A stretch of 64,000 nt of DNA from Kitasatospora sp. CB01950 (GTDB lineage: Bacteria > Actinomycetota > Actinomycetes > Streptomycetales > Streptomycetaceae), in assembly GCF_001905465.1 (NCBI RefSeq), contig NZ_LISX01000018.1, positions 51,604 to 115,603 of the forward strand. The letters are read 5' to 3'. Position numbers and translations under genes: made by a program. Below the pieces are notes generated by a model. The model saw nothing but the letters and a program-made list of their open reading frames with translations, had not been told where the DNA came from and made no database searches. Position 1 is the stretch's first letter; the number at the start of each line of letters is the position of its first letter. Shown here piece by piece: positions 60,634-64,000 of this stretch.

Positions 60634-63096
60634 CTATTCCCAGCGCATGCCGAGTTGGGTGAGGCGTTGGGCGCGGTCGGTGGGGATGTCGGCGCGGCGG
60701 CTGCGGCTGTTGGTGATGAACAGGCCGAGGCTGATCTGCACGGTGCTCCCGTCGGACAGGGCCAGCGGCTCCTTGTGCTTGCGCGGCACGTTCAGGTGTC
60801 CCTCCTGCTCCCGGAACTGCGCGGCGGCCGCCAGGTTCCGGGCCTCCTTCTCCGCGTGCGTCACCTTCGCGGCCGGCTTCTGCTCCGGTGCCAGGGGTTC
60901 GAGTCCGAGGACGTGCTCCAGTGCCCACTGCTGGGCCGGGACGAGCTTGTCCCAGGCGACCTGCTGGGCGCGGCCCCACCCGGCGAGGTCCTCGCCCTGG
61001 ACGACGATGCTGCCCGGCGCGGCCCCGGCCAGTGTCCCGCCGTCCTTCACGTGGCGCCAGGCCAGGATGAAGCACCGCCGCCATTCCACCGGCGACGGGC
61101 ACCACCCCGCGTCGATCTCGTCCAGGGCGGCCTTGCGGTCGGCGGTCAGCGCGCCGGTCCAGTCCAGGCCGGTTTCGCCGGCCTCGGCCCGGCGCTCCAA
61201 CGCCTCGGTGCGCCGCTGGGCGGTGCGCAGGTTCTTCATGATGGTCCCGACCGGCCGCCCGCCCCAGACCGCTTCGTTGGGCGGGCAGGCGTGTCCGTGC
61301 TCGGCCGCGTACCCGGCGACCGCGGTGAGGTTGTCGGTGAAGGCGGTGTCGAACGCGGACCAGATCATGCCCAGCTCGTCCAGCTCCTGGACGCGCTCGG
61401 CATCGAGGACGTCGGCGGCCTTGTAGCGGCGCTGGTCGGCCACCCACACCCCGAGCCGGTGCCCGGACGGCGCCCGGTAGGCGTAGGGCACCTTCACGTC
61501 GCCGAACTTCTCCCGGTAGGCGAGCAGCTCCTCCAGGCCCCGCCGGAACTCGGCCCGCTCCGGCTCCAGCACCCGGGTGCGCACGAAGGCGGCGATGACG
61601 GCCGGGTCGCGCTGGGTGGAGAACTGGAGCAGCTGCGCCTCCCCGGCAGCCGAGCGGCGCTCCTCCGGCTCCCCGGCGTGCCTGGGCTCTCTCGGCGGGC
61701 GGGTCTCGGACTGCGGCATGGCCAGGCGCTCCACGGCGGCCGCGTCGTGCGCCCGCAGCGCCATGAGCAGCTTGGACAGCCCGTCGTACGCCCGGGAGGT
61801 GAGCAGCTGGTCGCCGTTCTCCCCAGCGCCCAGCAGCACCGGTACCACGATCGTGGCCACCTTCCCGCTGCCCGGGTGCATCCGCAGCGCCCGCCCGACG
61901 GCCTGGACCAGGTCGACTATGGAGCCGCGCACGTCGGCGAAGAACACCGCGTCGCAGTCGAAGGTGTCCACGCCCTCGGACAGCACCTTGACCGAGGCCA
62001 GGATGTACCGCAGCAGCCGCCAGCCGTCCTCGCGGACCAGCGAGGCGAAGGTGCCCAGCACGGCCTGGCGTTCGGCCGGCGTGTGCTCGGCCTCCAGCCA
62101 CGTCGTGCCGACCAGTGCCGGCTGCGGGTGCAGCGCCGGGTCCTGCTCCCACAGCACCCGCGCCACATCCCGCAGGCCGGTGCTCAGCGCCCGCGCCTCG
62201 GCCACCATGTGATGGAAGGACAGCACCCGCGACAGGTCCCACTCCGCGCACGCGGTCAGCAGAGCGGTCTGCAGGGCCGCCAGCCGGGCTCCCCGGTACT
62301 CCACCGACCGATCGTCCGCCCCGCGCTGCTCCAGGCCCTGGATGACCGGGTCGGAGACGTCCACGCACAGGATCCGGTACGGGGCGATCACCCCGTCCGA
62401 GATCGCGGTCCCGAGGGGGTAGTCGTGGGCGACCGGGCCGAACAGCGCCTCGTCGTCCATGCTCGCGATCAGCTCGGCCGCCTCGATCCCGGCCGCCGCC
62501 GCCCGCAGCCGATCCGTCTCCTTCACCGCCCACAACCGCGGCGTGGCCGTCATGAACAACCGTCGGTCACAGGGAATCCGGGCGTTGTCCAGGATCGCCG
62601 CCCACGGCCGACCTGCCTGACCGGAAGTCCGGTGCGCCTCATCCACCACCGCCAGCGAGAAGGCCGGCAGTCCGGCCTGGTGCGCCTTCTCCAGGTGCCC
62701 CAGGCCCAGCGAGGCGTAGGTGGCGAACACCGTCACCCGCCCCGGCCTGGCAGTCCACTTCACCAGCTCCGCCGGATCAGTGGTGCACCGCAGGCCCGGC
62801 GGCTGCTCGTTGCCCACCAGCGAGCACAGCCCCACCATCAGCCCGCCGTACCCCTCCCGCTGCCAGACCCCGACCGTCTGCTCCAGCAGCGGCAGCGAGG
62901 GCACGATCACCAGCGTCCGCTCCGCGTGCAGCCGCGAGGCGACGTGAACGGCTGTCAGCGACTTGCCCGCCCCCGTCGCGGCCCGGATCTGGCACCGCAG
63001 CCCCTCCGGCGGCACCAACCCCGACGCCGGAGGCGTCAGAAGTCGTACTGCCACGTCGCACGCCTCTTCCTGGTTCAGGCGCAATTTCTTCGCCAT
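60634..63096 (-). CDS. telomeric helicase with HA repeats (TtrA-like)
   Basis: ATG 63096 with AAGGGAGA upstream gives 820 aa. Motifs: ATGAGKS (40-46), VFATYASLGL, DEAH (152-155), TATP (183-186), VLSFHHMVAEARAL, KVLSEGVDTFDCDAVFFADV and DLVQAVGRALR. HA-type repeats fill the C-terminus (LLAYREKFGDVKVPYAYRAP, GVWVADQRRYKAADV, FREQEGHLNVPRKH, TQLGMRWE). The architecture matches the helicase at 25159. Helicase-like genes (ttrA) are the outermost genes on many Streptomyces arms and affect plasmid transfer. It begins about 0.9 kb from the end and runs inward. Confidence 0.88.
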   Translation of the reverse strand: MAKKLRLNQEEACDVAVRLLTPPASGLVPPEGLRCQIRAATGAGKSLTAVHVASRLHAERTLVIVPSLPLLEQTVGVWQREGYGGLMVGLCSLVGNEQPPGLRCTTDPAELVKWTARPGRVTVFATYASLGLGHLEKAHQAGLPAFSLAVVDEAHRTSGQAGRPWAAILDNARIPCDRRLFMTATPRLWAVKETDRLRAAAAGIEAAELIASMDDEALFGPVAHDYPLGTAISDGVIAPYRILCVDVSDPVIQGLEQRGADDRSVEYRGARLAALQTALLTACAEWDLSRVLSFHHMVAEARALSTGLRDVARVLWEQDPALHPQPALVGTTWLEAEHTPAERQAVLGTFASLVREDGWRLLRYILASVKVLSEGVDTFDCDAVFFADVRGSIVDLVQAVGRALRMHPGSGKVATIVVPVLLGAGENGDQLLTSRAYDGLSKLLMALRAHDAAAVERLAMPQSETRPPREPRHAGEPEERRSAAGEAQLLQFSTQRDPAVIAAFVRTRVLEPERAEFRRGLEELLAYREKFGDVKVPYAYRAPSGHRLGVWVADQRRYKAADVLDAERVQELDELGMIWSAFDTAFTDNLTAVAGYAAEHGHACPPNEAVWGGRPVGTIMKNLRTAQRRTEALERRAEAGETGLDWTGALTADRKAALDEIDAGWCPSPVEWRRCFILAWRHVKDGGTLAGAAPGSIVVQGEDLAGWGRAQQVAWDKLVPAQQWALEHVLGLEPLAPEQKPAAKVTHAEKEARNLAAAAQFREQEGHLNVPRKHKEPLALSDGSTVQISLGLFITNSRSRRADIPTDRAQRLTQLGMRWE

Positions 63097-63205
63097 AACA
63101 ACTGTCTCCCTTTTCCGGAATTCATGCGACGCGACATAAAAGCCGCAACGGCCTTTTCGAGGGCTTCCCGCATTCGACGGGAAGCCCGTTTTCCGCTGCG
63201 CCAGC

Positions 63206-63487
63206 TCAGCCCTCGGCCAGCCAGCCCCGGCCGCTGTCCAGGTCATCGGCCCGCTCGTCGTGCAGTGCGTGGGCGCACTTCGTGATCCACTCGCCGAACT
63301 CGGCGACCCGCTCGAACTACGAGATCAGCAGGGGTCCGGCGACGGCGAAGCTGTGCGGCTCCTGTGACATGTCGTCGGCGATGCCCGGGAACATCCGGAG
63401 CACCCGCCACAGATCGGCCGGTGCCGCCTTCTCCGGCTCCGGCAGCGCATTACCGTCAGCGTCTCGCACGATCACAGCAATCACCAT
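63206..63487 (-). pseudogene. small subtelomeric gene interrupted by an amber codon
   Basis: From ATG 63487: MVIAVIVRDADGNALPEPEK, AAPADLWRVLRMFPGIADDM, SQEPHSFAVAGPLLIS. Codon 57 (63317-63319) is TAG. The same frame goes on as FERVAEFGEWITKCAHALHD then ERADDLDSGRGWLAEG and ends in TGA at 63206. Codon use is coding-like on both sides, so one base change explains the stop. It lies just upstream of the helicase, on the same strand. Family unknown. Confidence 0.6.
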
Positions 63488-63599
63488 CCATCAACGAGGA
63501 TTCGTGTCCGGGCCCTTTGAAGAGGCGCCGAACCCGGGCGACCCTGCCGATTCCAGAGGCGCCCAGGGCCTGTCCAGCAATCCAGAGTCTAGCGGGCTG

Positions 63600-64000
63600 C
63601 TGTCTTTGATGCACGAGAACGGGCGAAGCCCGTCCCTGTATCACCCCAACGATTGACCCCGCCACCTGACCACCCCTCACCATCCCACCCGTCAAGGCGC
63701 GAAGCCCCCCACCCACCACCCCAGTCAGCCCGGGCGAAGCCCGAACCCGCCCCCATCCACCCAGGGCCGAAGGCCCCACCCTGACACCCACCCAACTCCG
63801 CAGCAAAGCGCGGAGTTGACCCACCACCACCCACGCGCGCGCAGCACCCGCCACCCCACCCGATCGGGCGCAGCCCGATCCGGCCGGCGCAGCCGGCCCC
63901 TGCCCGCGCGCAGCGCGGGCCAGCCACGGGCGAAGCCCGAGGCCCCCGGCCGAAGGCCGGGGCAGTACCGGCGGCGAAGCCGCCGCGCAGCGCCGAAGGC
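63600..64000. other. right telomere with GNA-triloop hairpins
   Basis: Perfect short palindromes with a GCA or GAA triloop lie at 63619-63633, 63731-63743, 63764-63776, 63862-63880, 63882-63898, 63902-63920, 63927-63939, 63944-63962, 63969-63985 and 63992-64000 (GCCGAAGGC, the last bases). A longer stem (63793-63818) has GC-AAA-GC in its loop. All triloops on the plus strand are GNA, which fits the fold-back of the 3' overhang in Streptomyces telomeres. Palindrome density rises sharply to the end. The terminal sequence differs from the archetypal telomere start I remember. Confidence 0.8.

Noticed and set aside
60655..63285. 876-aa plus-strand frame opposite the telomeric helicase
   Set aside because: The minus strand carries the helicase motifs and a good ribosome site; the plus frame has no recognisable domain.
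1..64000. tRNA or rRNA genes
   Set aside because: I saw no cloverleaf-type arms or conserved rRNA stretches on either strand.

Overview
The window is very GC-rich, and third codon positions are almost always G or C. Genes start with GTG as often as ATG, behind clear Shine-Dalgarno sequences. This suggests a streptomycete (Streptomyces, Kitasatospora or a close relative). The right edge ends in a ladder of short hairpins, nearly all with GNA triloops, as in Streptomyces telomeres. The window is therefore probably the last 64 kb of a linear chromosome arm or a large linear plasmid, with the physical end at or very near base 64000.

Layout. Bases 1-10.4 kb hold ordinary chromosome-arm genes: a damaged TerD/RING-family gene, a secreted subtilase, small secreted proteins, an amidohydrolase, a cupin-RidA operon with a divergent MarR regulator, and a VapBC-type pair. 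Bases 10.6-21.3 kb are a graveyard of mobile DNA: a decayed Mu/Tni-type transposase with its ATPase, an intact IS21 with a perfect AGCAG target duplication and a passenger gene, a group II intron, a 341-bp inverted-repeat element carrying one 66-aa gene, and an IS110 remnant. Bases 21.5-28.2 kb hold a first replication-like block: an HTH protein, a 719-aa protein with family-B-polymerase-like palm motifs, a 232-aa HTH protein that resembles a terminal protein, and a helicase with HA repeats. An ISL3 element with a DUF4259 passenger follows, then a secreted CHAP/beta-propeller protein, a LuxR-type regulator, a LacI fragment and a replication-relaxation-type gene cut by the next element.

Bases 37.15-44.2 kb carry a six-gene transposon with every junction overlapping: a DDE transposase, two AAA ATPases with intact Walker motifs, two proteins that look like ATPases without Walker motifs, and an HTH-like protein. 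A 1.94-kb inverted-repeat element with an IS5-type transposase follows, then a large Ski2-like helicase (47.0-50.3 kb).

Bases 51-64 kb are the subtelomere proper. The archetypal telomere operon (211-aa protein, tap, tpg; 53.65-57.38 kb) has a good sigma-70-type promoter. It is bracketed by two paralogous modules, each a winged-helix Rep-like gene diverging from a tiny membrane-protein gene across an AT-rich, repeat-containing region that could be an internal origin. Then come a PIN-domain protein, a second HA-repeat helicase, an amber-interrupted ORF, and the telomere.

How the genes may work together. Tpg would prime and cap the ends and Tap would load it. The helicase, PIN protein and Rep-like modules are plausible partners in maintaining the replicon. 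The 22-25 kb block looks like a second, different terminal-protein system, perhaps captured from a linear plasmid. The two most distinctive features are this co-occurrence of two telomere-replication modules and the multi-ATPase transposon.
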